The notes below the pieces were generated by a model. It worked only from the letters and a program-made list of their open reading frames with translations. It did not search any database and was not told the DNA's origin. The position numbers were made by a program, and so were the translations under genes. Below, in pieces: positions 13,543-19,508 of a stretch of DNA of 21,340 nucleotides. The stretch's first letter is position 1, and every line of letters begins with the position of its first letter. Source of the DNA: UBA3210 sp002363635 (GTDB lineage Bacteria; Bacillota_I; Bacilli_A; RFN20; CAG-449); NCBI GenBank assembly GCA_946641515.1, contig CAMPBT010000014.1:1-21340 (forward strand), read 5' to 3'.

Positions 13543-14388
13543 CTACTTACAATATTTTTTTAATTCAGCGACTGACTTAACAATGGTCTTAGCTTCTTTT
13601 TTGACCTCGTCTTGTGCCTGCGCCATAACAAAGCTATTTGGAAATTCTCTAAAGCAATCAATATCATTTCCTGAATCGCCAACATATAAGACTTCATCCA
13701 TCTTAATATTTTGATTTTCAATGACTCGCTTTAAAACTTCTGCTTTGTTTACCCCTTTTGGTGTGATTTCTATTGCATCGTGAGACCATGCGATATCGAA
13801 GTATTTCCCAAACTTTTCTTTCAATACTTCTGTTTCCTTTCTCGCAATTTCTCTAGGGTTATGCATATAACCATACCATGGCATAATCTTGAAGATTGTA
13901 ACTTCATCATCTTCAAGCATAGATAGAGCTTTCTTTCTTCCTATAACATGTGGTTCATAGTATGCTCCTTGAAGGTTGATACCGATTATACCAACGAATC
14001 GATTGAATTTGCTTAAGCCTTCATAATCGACATACATATTTACCTTGTCAGTAAAAGACATAATTGTTTTTACTTTCTTATCATGTGCAAGGTAGTCATA
14101 TAGTTCTTTTGCTTTTTGATGATCAAGTCCATGCTTTTCAATTATTTTTCCGCCATCAGAGACAAAAGCTCCATTACAACCAACGATTGTTATTTTAGAA
14201 TCGTCAATTTTGCAAGCTTCTGCAACTTTATGGGATACATGGATATTACGGCCAGTAACCAAAATTAATTTTCTTCCTGATTCGACAAATTCTCTTAAAA
14301 ATCTTTTATTATCGCTCTCAATTAATCTTAAGCGTCTTTTTGGATAGAAAAGAGTTCCATCTAAATCTGTTGCTATTGCTTTGATCAT
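13543..14388 (-). CDS. HAD-IIB (Cof-type) phosphatase
   Basis: The 281-aa product is a Cof/YidA-like haloacid-dehalogenase hydrolase acting on small phosphorylated metabolites in the cytosol. It has all four HAD motifs: DLDGTL (8-13, nucleophile Asp8 and Asp10), LVTGR (43-47), the Lys of PKGVNKAEVL (about 210-219), and VGDSGNDIDCF (about 236-246). The long region between motifs II and III is the C2b cap typical of the IIB subclass, which sets substrate choice. ATG at 14388 is chosen over an in-frame GTG at 14400: GGTGA lies 8 nt before the ATG, and the GTG is adjacent to the putative -10 and within that RBS. It is the first gene of a three-gene operon. Confidence 0.92.
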   Translation of the reverse strand: MIKAIATDLDGTLFYPKRRLRLIESDNKRFLREFVESGRKLILVTGRNIHVSHKVAEACKIDDSKITIVGCNGAFVSDGGKIIEKHGLDHQKAKELYDYLAHDKKVKTIMSFTDKVNMYVDYEGLSKFNRFVGIIGINLQGAYYEPHVIGRKKALSMLEDDEVTIFKIMPWYGYMHNPREIARKETEVLKEKFGKYFDIAWSHDAIEITPKGVNKAEVLKRVIENQNIKMDEVLYVGDSGNDIDCFREFPNSFVMAQAQDEVKKEAKTIVKSVAELKKYCK

Positions 14389-14402
14389 TATATTAATCAC
14401 CG

Positions 14403-14439
14403 AGTATAATTATAACTAAATAAATAGATAAAATCTATT
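14403..14439 (-). promoter_or_regulatory. Promoter region of the HAD operon with inverted repeat
   Basis: Two -10 candidates lie on the minus strand, TATAAT (14414-14409) and TATACT (14408-14403), with no clear -35. Just upstream AATAGAT (14423-14429) and ATCTATT (14433-14439) form a perfect 7-bp inverted repeat around AAA, a possible operator. The AT-rich context keeps confidence low. Confidence 0.35.
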
Positions 14440-14487
14440 ATATTTAATTTTTTTTATTTCAGGTGAAATTTATTTAGCGTAAATAAA

Positions 14488-14512
14488 AGCGTGGAATTTA
14501 TAAATCCACGCT
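14488..14512. terminator. Terminator of hpf
   Basis: AGCGTGGA (14488-14495) and TCCACGCT (14505-14512) form a perfect 8-bp stem. T-rich runs follow on both strands. On the minus strand it lies about 30 nt after the hpf stop. Confidence 0.8.
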
Positions 14513-14540
14513 CTTTTTTATCAATTTTCAAAGGTTTTTA

Positions 14541-15080
14541 TTATTTGTTAACTGACTGAATTACGCCATAGCCTCCATCAAATCTCTTATATAAAACTGA
14601 AACTTTATTATCTTCACTATCAAGATATAAATAGAATGAATGGCCTAAAGCTTCCATACGTGTAATTGCTTCTTCCATATCCATTGGTTCAAGATAAACT
14701 TCTTTAACTCTAACCATTTCATCGTTAGTTTCATCAACTTCATTTTTAATATTTTCGAAAGCGATTGATTCACCTAAACTTTCTTTATGTCTTCTATCGA
14801 GTTTTGTTTTGAGTTTTCTCATTTGACCTTCTAGTCTATCGATAGCTGTATCAAGTGCGCTGTATACGTCTTGGTCTCTTACCTCTACTCTGAAGTCCAT
14901 CATCTTTGTTCCAATGGTGACTTCGATTTTTTGTTCTAAGTGGTGGGTACTTACAAGTACTCTTGCGACTACATCATCGTTAATGATGAAGTATTTATCC
15001 ATTCTAGATAATTTCTTTTCGATCTCCCTTTCCATTGCGTCAGTGATTTTGACATTTTTTCCTACGATTTGACATCTCAT
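14541..15080 (-). CDS. hpf: Ribosome hibernation promoting factor, long form
   Basis: Long HPF binds the 30S subunit at the decoding centre and joins two 70S ribosomes into inactive 100S dimers in slow growth or stress. The 179-aa length is that of the long form. The N-terminal domain (MRCQIVGKNVKITDAMEREI through about 100) has the S30AE beta-alpha fold with the basic helix QMRKLKTKLDRRHK. A linker leads to the C-terminal dimerisation domain (about 122-179), which contains MDMEEAITRMEALGHSFYLY and YGVIQ. AAGGAG precedes the ATG. The promoter lies under a palindrome (15133-15151), and terminators before and after isolate it as a single gene. Confidence 0.96.
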   Translation of the reverse strand: MRCQIVGKNVKITDAMEREIEKKLSRMDKYFIINDDVVARVLVSTHHLEQKIEVTIGTKMMDFRVEVRDQDVYSALDTAIDRLEGQMRKLKTKLDRRHKESLGESIAFENIKNEVDETNDEMVRVKEVYLEPMDMEEAITRMEALGHSFYLYLDSEDNKVSVLYKRFDGGYGVIQSVNK

Positions 15081-15132
15081 AAATATTGTCTCCTTTCGTA
15101 ATATTAGAGTGTTAGGTATTCGTATCTACCTT

Positions 15133-15151
15133 ACACTTATATTATAAGTGT
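15133..15151 (-). promoter_or_regulatory. hpf promoter with overlapping 19-bp palindrome
   Basis: ACACTTATA (15133-15141) and TATAAGTGT (15143-15151) mirror each other perfectly around one base. On the minus strand the palindrome contains TATAAT (15146-15141), a perfect -10 for hpf. A -35 is unclear. A palindrome on the -10 suggests a repressor site. As transcript it could also be a leader hairpin if a promoter lies further upstream. Confidence 0.45.
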
Positions 15152-15202
15152 TGAAGTACTAAAAAAGGAGTCTAGCATATTAAATTTATTAGTGATATAA
15201 TG

Positions 15203-15227
15203 AAAAAAGAGCGGCCAAGTAACCGCT
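15203..15227 (-). terminator. Terminator of the pduL-metK operon
   Basis: On the minus strand AGCGG (15227-15223) pairs with CCGCT (15214-15210), loop of 8, followed by C and six T. It lies about 60 nt after the metK stop. Confidence 0.6.
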
Positions 15228-15252
15228 TACAAATCTAAATTTTTGCATTTCA

Positions 15253-15282
15253 AAAGGGTGTCTATTTTAATAGGCACCCTTT
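15253..15282 (-). terminator. Strong hairpin just after metK
   Basis: AAAGGGTG at 15253 and CACCCTTT ending at 15282 form the outer part of a 13-14-bp stem with one wobble, about 6 nt after the metK stop. The following minus-strand sequence TTTTGAAA is only moderately T-rich. It may work together with the hairpin at 15203-15227, or protect the 3' end. Confidence 0.55.
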
Positions 15283-15288
15283 AACTTA

Positions 15289-16452
15289 CTACTTTAAGAG
15301 TTCTTTAATTTCTTCAACTTTATCTAAATATTCCCATGGACAGTCAATGTCAGGTCTTCCAAAATGACCATATTTTGCTAAATCCTCATATTTATATACA
15401 GGCTTCTTCATTGAGAACTTTTTAATGATTCTTGCAGGTCTTAAATCAAATACTTTGTGTACGACTTCAAGAATCTTTTCTTGTGAATATTTTTCTGTTC
15501 CAAATGTGTCAACTGCAATTGAAGTAGGTTCTGCTACACCAATAGCGTATGATAATTGAACTTCTGCTCTATCAGCAACACCTGCTGCTACTAAGTTTTT
15601 AGCAACATATCTTGCTGCATAAGCTGCAGATCTATCAACCTTAGAAGGGTCTTTACCTGAGAAAGCTCCTCCACCATGTCTACCAGATCCACCATATGTA
15701 TCAACAATTATCTTTCTACCAGTTAAACCAGTATCACCAGCAGGTCCACCGATAACGAACTTACCTGTTGGATTAATTAAGACTCTGAAATCATCATCAA
15801 AGCCGAATGACTTAACAACAACTTTCATAATCTTTTCTGTAACGAATGATTTGAATTCATCCATGTTGATATCTTCGTCATGCTGAATTGACATAAGAAC
15901 TGTATCAATATGTGGTTTTCCTGATGTGTAATCAATAGTAACCTGTGATTTCATATCAGGTCTAGCACCTTTGAATTCACCAGCTTTTCTTAAGTTAGTA
16001 GCGTATCTAACTAATTTGTGAGCCATAGTGATTGCAAGAGGCATATAGTTTTCTGTTTCAGTGCATGCATAGCCAAACATAATACCTTGGTCGCCAGCGC
16101 CCTGTTCATCTTCAGTAGCTCTAACAACACCTTGGTTAATATCTGGTGATTGAGTTTTAATAACATTGATAATTTTGCAGTTTTTGCCATTAAAGCCATA
16201 TTCATCTTTATCGTAACCGATATCGAGGATTACTCTTCTTGCCACTGCTTCATAATCAACTTTTGCTTTTGTTGTGATTTCTCCACCAATAACTAATAAA
16301 TCAGTTGTAGTAAAGCATTCACAAGCAACGTGTGATTCTGGATCTTGAGCTAAGCAAGCATCTAAGATAGCATCACTAATTTGATCACAGACTTTGTCTG
16401 GATGGCCTTCTGAAACTGATTCAGAAGTAAATAAAATCTTTTCTTTTGACAT
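15289..16452 (-). CDS. metK: S-adenosylmethionine synthetase
   Basis: MetK makes S-adenosylmethionine from methionine and ATP, with release of phosphate and pyrophosphate. The 387-aa protein is full length with intact motifs: SVSEGHPDKVCDQISDAILD near the N-terminus (His17, Asp19), GAGDQGIMFGYA, and GGGAFSGKDPSKVDRSAAY, the phosphate-binding loop. AAGGAG precedes the ATG by about 9 nt. It is the third gene of the pduL-TSCPD-metK operon, 39 nt after the TSCPD gene, which leaves no room for a separate riboswitch. Control therefore comes from the SAM riboswitch ahead of pduL. Product feedback through that riboswitch is the known logic for metK in Firmicutes. Confidence 0.98.
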   Translation of the reverse strand: MSKEKILFTSESVSEGHPDKVCDQISDAILDACLAQDPESHVACECFTTTDLLVIGGEITTKAKVDYEAVARRVILDIGYDKDEYGFNGKNCKIINVIKTQSPDINQGVVRATEDEQGAGDQGIMFGYACTETENYMPLAITMAHKLVRYATNLRKAGEFKGARPDMKSQVTIDYTSGKPHIDTVLMSIQHDEDINMDEFKSFVTEKIMKVVVKSFGFDDDFRVLINPTGKFVIGGPAGDTGLTGRKIIVDTYGGSGRHGGGAFSGKDPSKVDRSAAYAARYVAKNLVAAGVADRAEVQLSYAIGVAEPTSIAVDTFGTEKYSQEKILEVVHKVFDLRPARIIKKFSMKKPVYKYEDLAKYGHFGRPDIDCPWEYLDKVEEIKELLK

Positions 16453-16491
16453 TCCTAATCTCCTTTTCGTGTTTATGATGGGATTGTTGGG

Positions 16492-16740
16492 TTATTTAGA
16501 TATAGTTTTTAATGCTTGTGCTAATTGGTCTGGGCATGATGTTGGTTTAAAACCACATTTAATGCCTTCAAGTCTAGCGATAACTTCGTTAATATCCATA
16601 CCTTTACATAAAGCTGCTACACCCTGAGTATTACCTGGGCATCCGCCGATAAATTTGATATTAACTACTTTATTGTCCTCATAATCAATTTCAATTTTTT
16701 GAGAACAAGTTCCTGTTGTTTTAAATGATAAATGTTCCAT
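16492..16740 (-). CDS. TSCPD domain-containing small protein (TIGR03905-type)
   Basis: The 82-aa product consists of one TSCPD domain, named for the motif at residues 67-71. It has five cysteines (12, 34, 45, 62, 69) in GTCSQ, GGCPGN, LCKG, KCG and TSCPD, arranged as if to bind a metal. The domain is also found at the C-terminus of some B12-dependent ribonucleotide reductases; the stand-alone form has no established role. Its ATG (16740-16738) shares one base with the pduL stop (TAATG), so the two are translationally coupled. metK follows after 39 nt. Its place between pduL and metK under a SAM riboswitch suggests a role near sulfur or one-carbon metabolism (inference). Confidence 0.9.
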   Translation of the reverse strand: MEHLSFKTTGTCSQKIEIDYEDNKVVNIKFIGGCPGNTQGVAALCKGMDINEVIARLEGIKCGFKPTSCPDQLAQALKTISK

Positions 16741-17318
16741 TATTTAACAATAGAGCCTTTAACTGCGCCGAAAGCTGCTGCAGCATTGCATTCATCTGTA
16801 TCGATGTGCATTGCAAGAGCATATGAAGAAGATACTCTAACAACTGTATCACCGAAGATTGTTTCTCTACCATTGCCTGAAGAAACTAAAACACTAACGA
16901 TTTGGCCATTTGTTACACCAAATTCTTCTGCATCTGCAGGAGTCATGTGGATATGTCTCTTAGCGACCATAACGCCTTCTTTTAAGACAACTTCTTTACC
17001 ATTTTCTGGGTTTCTTAATGTGCAACCTGGAGTACCTGCGACATCACCTGATTCTCTAACAACACCTGGAACACCAACAGTTCTTGCATCTGTGAATGAT
17101 AATTCAACTTGATCTACCTTTCTTACTGGACCAAGAATTGAACATTTTAAAACACCCTTTGGACCAACTACTTCTAATTTTTGATTTGAAGCGAATTGAC
17201 CTGGCTGTGATAATTCTTTCTTAACTTCTAACTGGAAGCCTTTACCAAATAATGCTTCTAAAGTTTCCTGTGTGACGTGAATGTGACGTGCACTTGTTTC
17301 AACAATAAATTCTTTCAT
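16740..17318 (-). CDS. pduL: Phosphate propanoyltransferase (PduL-type phosphotransacylase)
   Basis: PduL exchanges CoA and phosphate on short acyl groups (acyl-CoA + Pi to acyl-phosphate + CoA), linked to ATP formation by acetate or propionate kinase. The 192-aa protein has the two zinc-binding repeats SARHIHV (9-15) and AKRHIHM (119-125), plus MHIDTDECNAA (170-180). It lacks the N-terminal targeting helix of microcompartment PduL: the HIH motif begins at residue 12. It should therefore be the cytosolic housekeeping type used in place of Pta. AGGAGG lies 6 nt before the ATG. It is the first gene after the SAM riboswitch leader and overlaps the TSCPD gene by one base. That regulatory position is unusual for a phosphotransacylase. 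Confidence 0.95.
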   Translation of the reverse strand: MKEFIVETSARHIHVTQETLEALFGKGFQLEVKKELSQPGQFASNQKLEVVGPKGVLKCSILGPVRKVDQVELSFTDARTVGVPGVVRESGDVAGTPGCTLRNPENGKEVVLKEGVMVAKRHIHMTPADAEEFGVTNGQIVSVLVSSGNGRETIFGDTVVRVSSSYALAMHIDTDECNAAAAFGAVKGSIVK

Positions 17319-17351
17319 TTTATCCTCCTAAAGCGATTCTTTCGCCAATTA

Positions 17352-17400
17352 TTTATTTTACTCCTAAGGAGTACCTTTTTCCATAGGTGAGTAAAATAAA
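17352..17400 (-). promoter_or_regulatory. Second leader hairpin between riboswitch terminator and pduL
   Basis: TTTATTTTACTC (17352-17363) and GAGTAAAATAAA (17389-17400) are perfectly complementary over 12 bp. Smaller inverted repeats lie inside (ACCT/AGGT, ACTCC/GGAGT). In the RNA its 5' arm overlaps the U tract of the riboswitch terminator (17400-17393), and an internal CTCCU could pair with the pduL Shine-Dalgarno. It may be an extra regulatory layer or an RNA-stabilising hairpin. Confidence 0.5.
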
Positions 17401-17421
17401 ACCCATCGCGTACCGATGGGC
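17393..17421 (-). terminator. Riboswitch-controlled intrinsic terminator
   Basis: On the minus strand CCCATCG (17420-17414) pairs with CGATGGG (17408-17402) around a 5-nt loop and is followed by TTTTATTTT. Its 5' arm can instead pair with GATGG (17443-17439) from the 3' side of aptamer helix P1, giving a classical antiterminator. Confidence 0.85.
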
Positions 17422-17436
17422 ATTAAAAACTATTAA

Positions 17437-17520
17437 GTCCATCATTCAAGCTTTGGCACCTTACCAAGTAGGTTGCCGACGGATCACTGGGCTTGTCCCT
17501 TCCCGTTCTCTTTATGGTAC
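17437..17520 (-). ncRNA. SAM riboswitch (SAM-I clan, S-box) aptamer
   Basis: Read on the minus strand, the leader shows the S-box core in order. P1 5' arm is CCAT (17517-17514), then AAGAG. P2 outer arm ACGG (17506-17503) closes with CCGT (17482-17479), and the inner helix is AGGGACAAGCCC (17500-17489), with GA/GTGA flanks as expected for the kink-turn. P3 is GGCAACC (17477-17471) and GGTGCCAA (17460-17453). A short P4 region precedes the P1 3' arm ATGG (17442-17439). SAM binding would hold P1, free the terminator arm and stop transcription before pduL-TSCPD-metK. P4 is short and lacks the usual CC after GGTGCCAA, so it could belong to the SAM-I/IV or SAM-IV relatives. Confidence 0.85.
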
Positions 17521-17526
17521 TTTTCA

Positions 17527-17555
17527 ATAATAGTTTTTGTTTATCTAATAGTCAA
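17527..17555 (-). promoter_or_regulatory. Promoter of the SAM riboswitch operon
   Basis: On the minus strand TTGACT (17555-17550) and TATTAT (17532-17527) are exactly 17 bases apart, each one base from consensus. The transcript would begin near 17520, right at the 5' side of aptamer helix P1. Confidence 0.75.
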
Positions 17556-17664
17556 GAAATAAAATGATAATATTTTATACTTATTGTAATAGTACAAAAA
17601 ATGTGCCAGATTTTTGTATAAATTGATAAGGAATTAAAAATCTTTATTTTTTTTTCTAAAGCGA
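17541..17664. other. Divergent intergenic stretch, one inverted repeat
   Basis: Beyond the -35 of the riboswitch operon this AT-rich stretch holds TACAAAAA (17593-17600) and TTTTTGTA (17611-17618) as an 8-bp inverted repeat with a 10-nt loop. It also holds a T-rich run near 17645-17655 that could act as an UP-like element for the ABC promoter. I see no gene or RNA in it. Confidence 0.35.
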
Positions 17665-17697
17665 TTGAGATTATATATATTTAGTTATAAACTAAAT
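17665..17697 (+). promoter_or_regulatory. ABC exporter promoter with palindromic operator candidate
   Basis: TTGAGA (17665-17670) lies 15 bp before TATAAA (17686-17691) or 17 bp before TAAACT (17688-17693). ATTTAGTT (17679-17686) and AACTAAAT (17690-17697) form a perfect 8-bp inverted repeat around ATA over the -10. The layout is typical of a MarR/PadR-type drug-responsive repressor site; no such regulator gene is in the window. Confidence 0.45.
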
Positions 17698-17730
17698 CTC
17701 ATAAATCTTAGCAAAAGGAGGTATCATAAT

Positions 17731-19506
17731 ATGTTATTTGGTAAACATGTAAACAAATACTATTTAAAGTATTTTTGGTATTTCTTCTTTGGCATCATCG
17801 CTTTAATCGCAGTTGACTATGCTCAATTACTAGTTCCAGAAGCAATTGGTAACATGGTTGATAATTTCAATATGATAGAAGGAATATCTAACTGGGAATA
17901 TTTCTTAAAACCAATTCTTATGATTCTTGGAGTTGCAGTCATCATGTTTGTCGGTAGACTTGTTTGGAGACGTTGTATTTTCACTGAATCATTAAAAGTT
18001 TCTGCAGATATCCGTCGCGAGATGTTCCAAAAAGCAGAAGTACTCTCACAAAGATATTATAAGGAGAATAAGACAGGGGCAATTCTTTCTTATTTCTCAA
18101 ACGACTTAGAAACAATCGAAGAAGTTTTTTCTCAAGGTGTCATCTTCTTAATTGATGGAGTTTTCCTTGGAGGTATTTCTCTAGTCAAAATGTTCTTAAT
18201 TAACTGGAAGTTAACATTAATTTCCGCTATACCACTTGTGGTATTACTTGTCTCAGCATTGTTACTTGAAAAAGTAATGGATAAAAAATACACTGCTAGA
18301 CAAAAAGCTTTTGAAGATATGTCAGACTTTGGTCAAGAAAACTTCACAGGTATTAGAGTTATTAAAGCTTTCTTAAAAGAAAGAAAAGAATTAAGAGAAT
18401 TTGCTAAAGTTAACAAAAAGAATAAAGACGCAAATATTGCTTTCGTTAAATTCGATGCCTTCCTCAATGTTTTAATTGATTTATTAATTTATGCAGTTAT
18501 CGTTTTAATTTTCTGTATCGGTGGTTATTTAATTTTTGAGTACACAAACGGTCACAATATCAACTTCACTGCAGGTGATATCATTAAGTTCATCGGTTAT
18601 TTCGATGCAATCATTTGGCCAGTATTTGCAATTGCCGCAATCATCAATATGACAGCAAGGGGCAAAGCATCATTAAGACGTATCTCAACTTTACTTGATG
18701 AAGAAGTAGAAGTTCATGATTCTAATGAAGTTATTAATATTGAACAAGGTAAATTAAAAGGCGAAATTGAATTTAGAAATTTAACATTCGCTTATCCAGA
18801 TGATAAAGACCATCCAATATTAAGCAACATTTCTTTCCATGTTAACGCAGGTGAAACTGTTGGTATTATTGGTAAAATTGGCTCAGGTAAATCATCATTA
18901 GTTAATATGCTCTTCCGTTTATATAATGTTGAAGAAAATACATTACTTTTAGATGGTTACGATATTATGAAATTACCAATTACTACAGTAAGAGAAAATA
19001 TTGGTTACGCTCCACAAGATAACTTCCTCTTCTCAGATACTGTCGGTTCAAATATTGCTTTTGCAAACGCTCAATTATCAGAAAATGATATTTCAAAAGC
19101 TGCTCAATTCTCTGCAGTTAGAGATAATATCGAAGGCTTTGATCAGAAATATAAAACTATGATTGGTGAAAGAGGTGTAACTCTTTCAGGTGGTCAAAAA
19201 CAACGTATTTCTATTTCTCGAGCAGTTGTTAAAGATCCAGCAATTCTAGTTTTAGATGACTCTGTTTCTGCAGTCGATATTAAAACAGAAGAAGAAATCT
19301 TAAATAACATTAAAAAGTTACGAGCAGGTAAAACAACTTTACTTATTGCGTCACGTGTCTCAACAGTTGAAAAACTTGATAAGGTACTTGTCTTAAATGA
19401 AGGTAAAGTTGAATACTTCGGTACTAATGAGGAATGTATGCTCCACTCTCCAACATATAAGAGAATGGTTGAATTACAAACTCTCGAGAAAGAAATGGAG
19501 GGATAG
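17731..19506 (+). CDS. ABC exporter half-transporter, degenerate-site subunit
   Basis: The 591-aa product has an ABC exporter membrane domain with six helices (about 1-320) and a nucleotide-binding domain (about 350-585). Walker A GKIGSGKS is at about 382-389 and signature LSGGQ is intact. The catalytic glutamate after Walker B is replaced by aspartate (ILVLDDS, Asp510), and the switch histidine by serine (ASRVSTV, Ser541). Such changes mark the degenerate-site partner of heterodimeric exporters such as BmrCD, LmrCD and TM287/288. Its intact LSGGQ completes the partner's active site. ATG at 17731 is preferred over an upstream frame from 17665, because AGGAGG (17716-17721) sits 9 nt upstream and the upstream frame covers the promoter and palindrome. 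The partner gene follows after 2 nt. The substrate is unknown; lipid-like or drug molecules are typical. Confidence 0.94.
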   Translation: MLFGKHVNKYYLKYFWYFFFGIIALIAVDYAQLLVPEAIGNMVDNFNMIEGISNWEYFLKPILMILGVAVIMFVGRLVWRRCIFTESLKVSADIRREMFQKAEVLSQRYYKENKTGAILSYFSNDLETIEEVFSQGVIFLIDGVFLGGISLVKMFLINWKLTLISAIPLVVLLVSALLLEKVMDKKYTARQKAFEDMSDFGQENFTGIRVIKAFLKERKELREFAKVNKKNKDANIAFVKFDAFLNVLIDLLIYAVIVLIFCIGGYLIFEYTNGHNINFTAGDIIKFIGYFDAIIWPVFAIAAIINMTARGKASLRRISTLLDEEVEVHDSNEVINIEQGKLKGEIEFRNLTFAYPDDKDHPILSNISFHVNAGETVGIIGKIGSGKSSLVNMLFRLYNVEENTLLLDGYDIMKLPITTVRENIGYAPQDNFLFSDTVGSNIAFANAQLSENDISKAAQFSAVRDNIEGFDQKYKTMIGERGVTLSGGQKQRISISRAVVKDPAILVLDDSVSAVDIKTEEEILNNIKKLRAGKTTLLIASRVSTVEKLDKVLVLNEGKVEYFGTNEECMLHSPTYKRMVELQTLEKEMEG

Positions 19507-19508
19507 TT

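Noticed and set aside
17425..17538. 11-bp perfect inverted repeat TAATAGTTTTT / AAAAACTATTA as the riboswitch P1 helix
   Set aside because: Its 5' arm overlaps the -10 of a near-consensus promoter, so it would not be fully transcribed. CCAT/ATGG inside it fits P1 and the antiterminator better.
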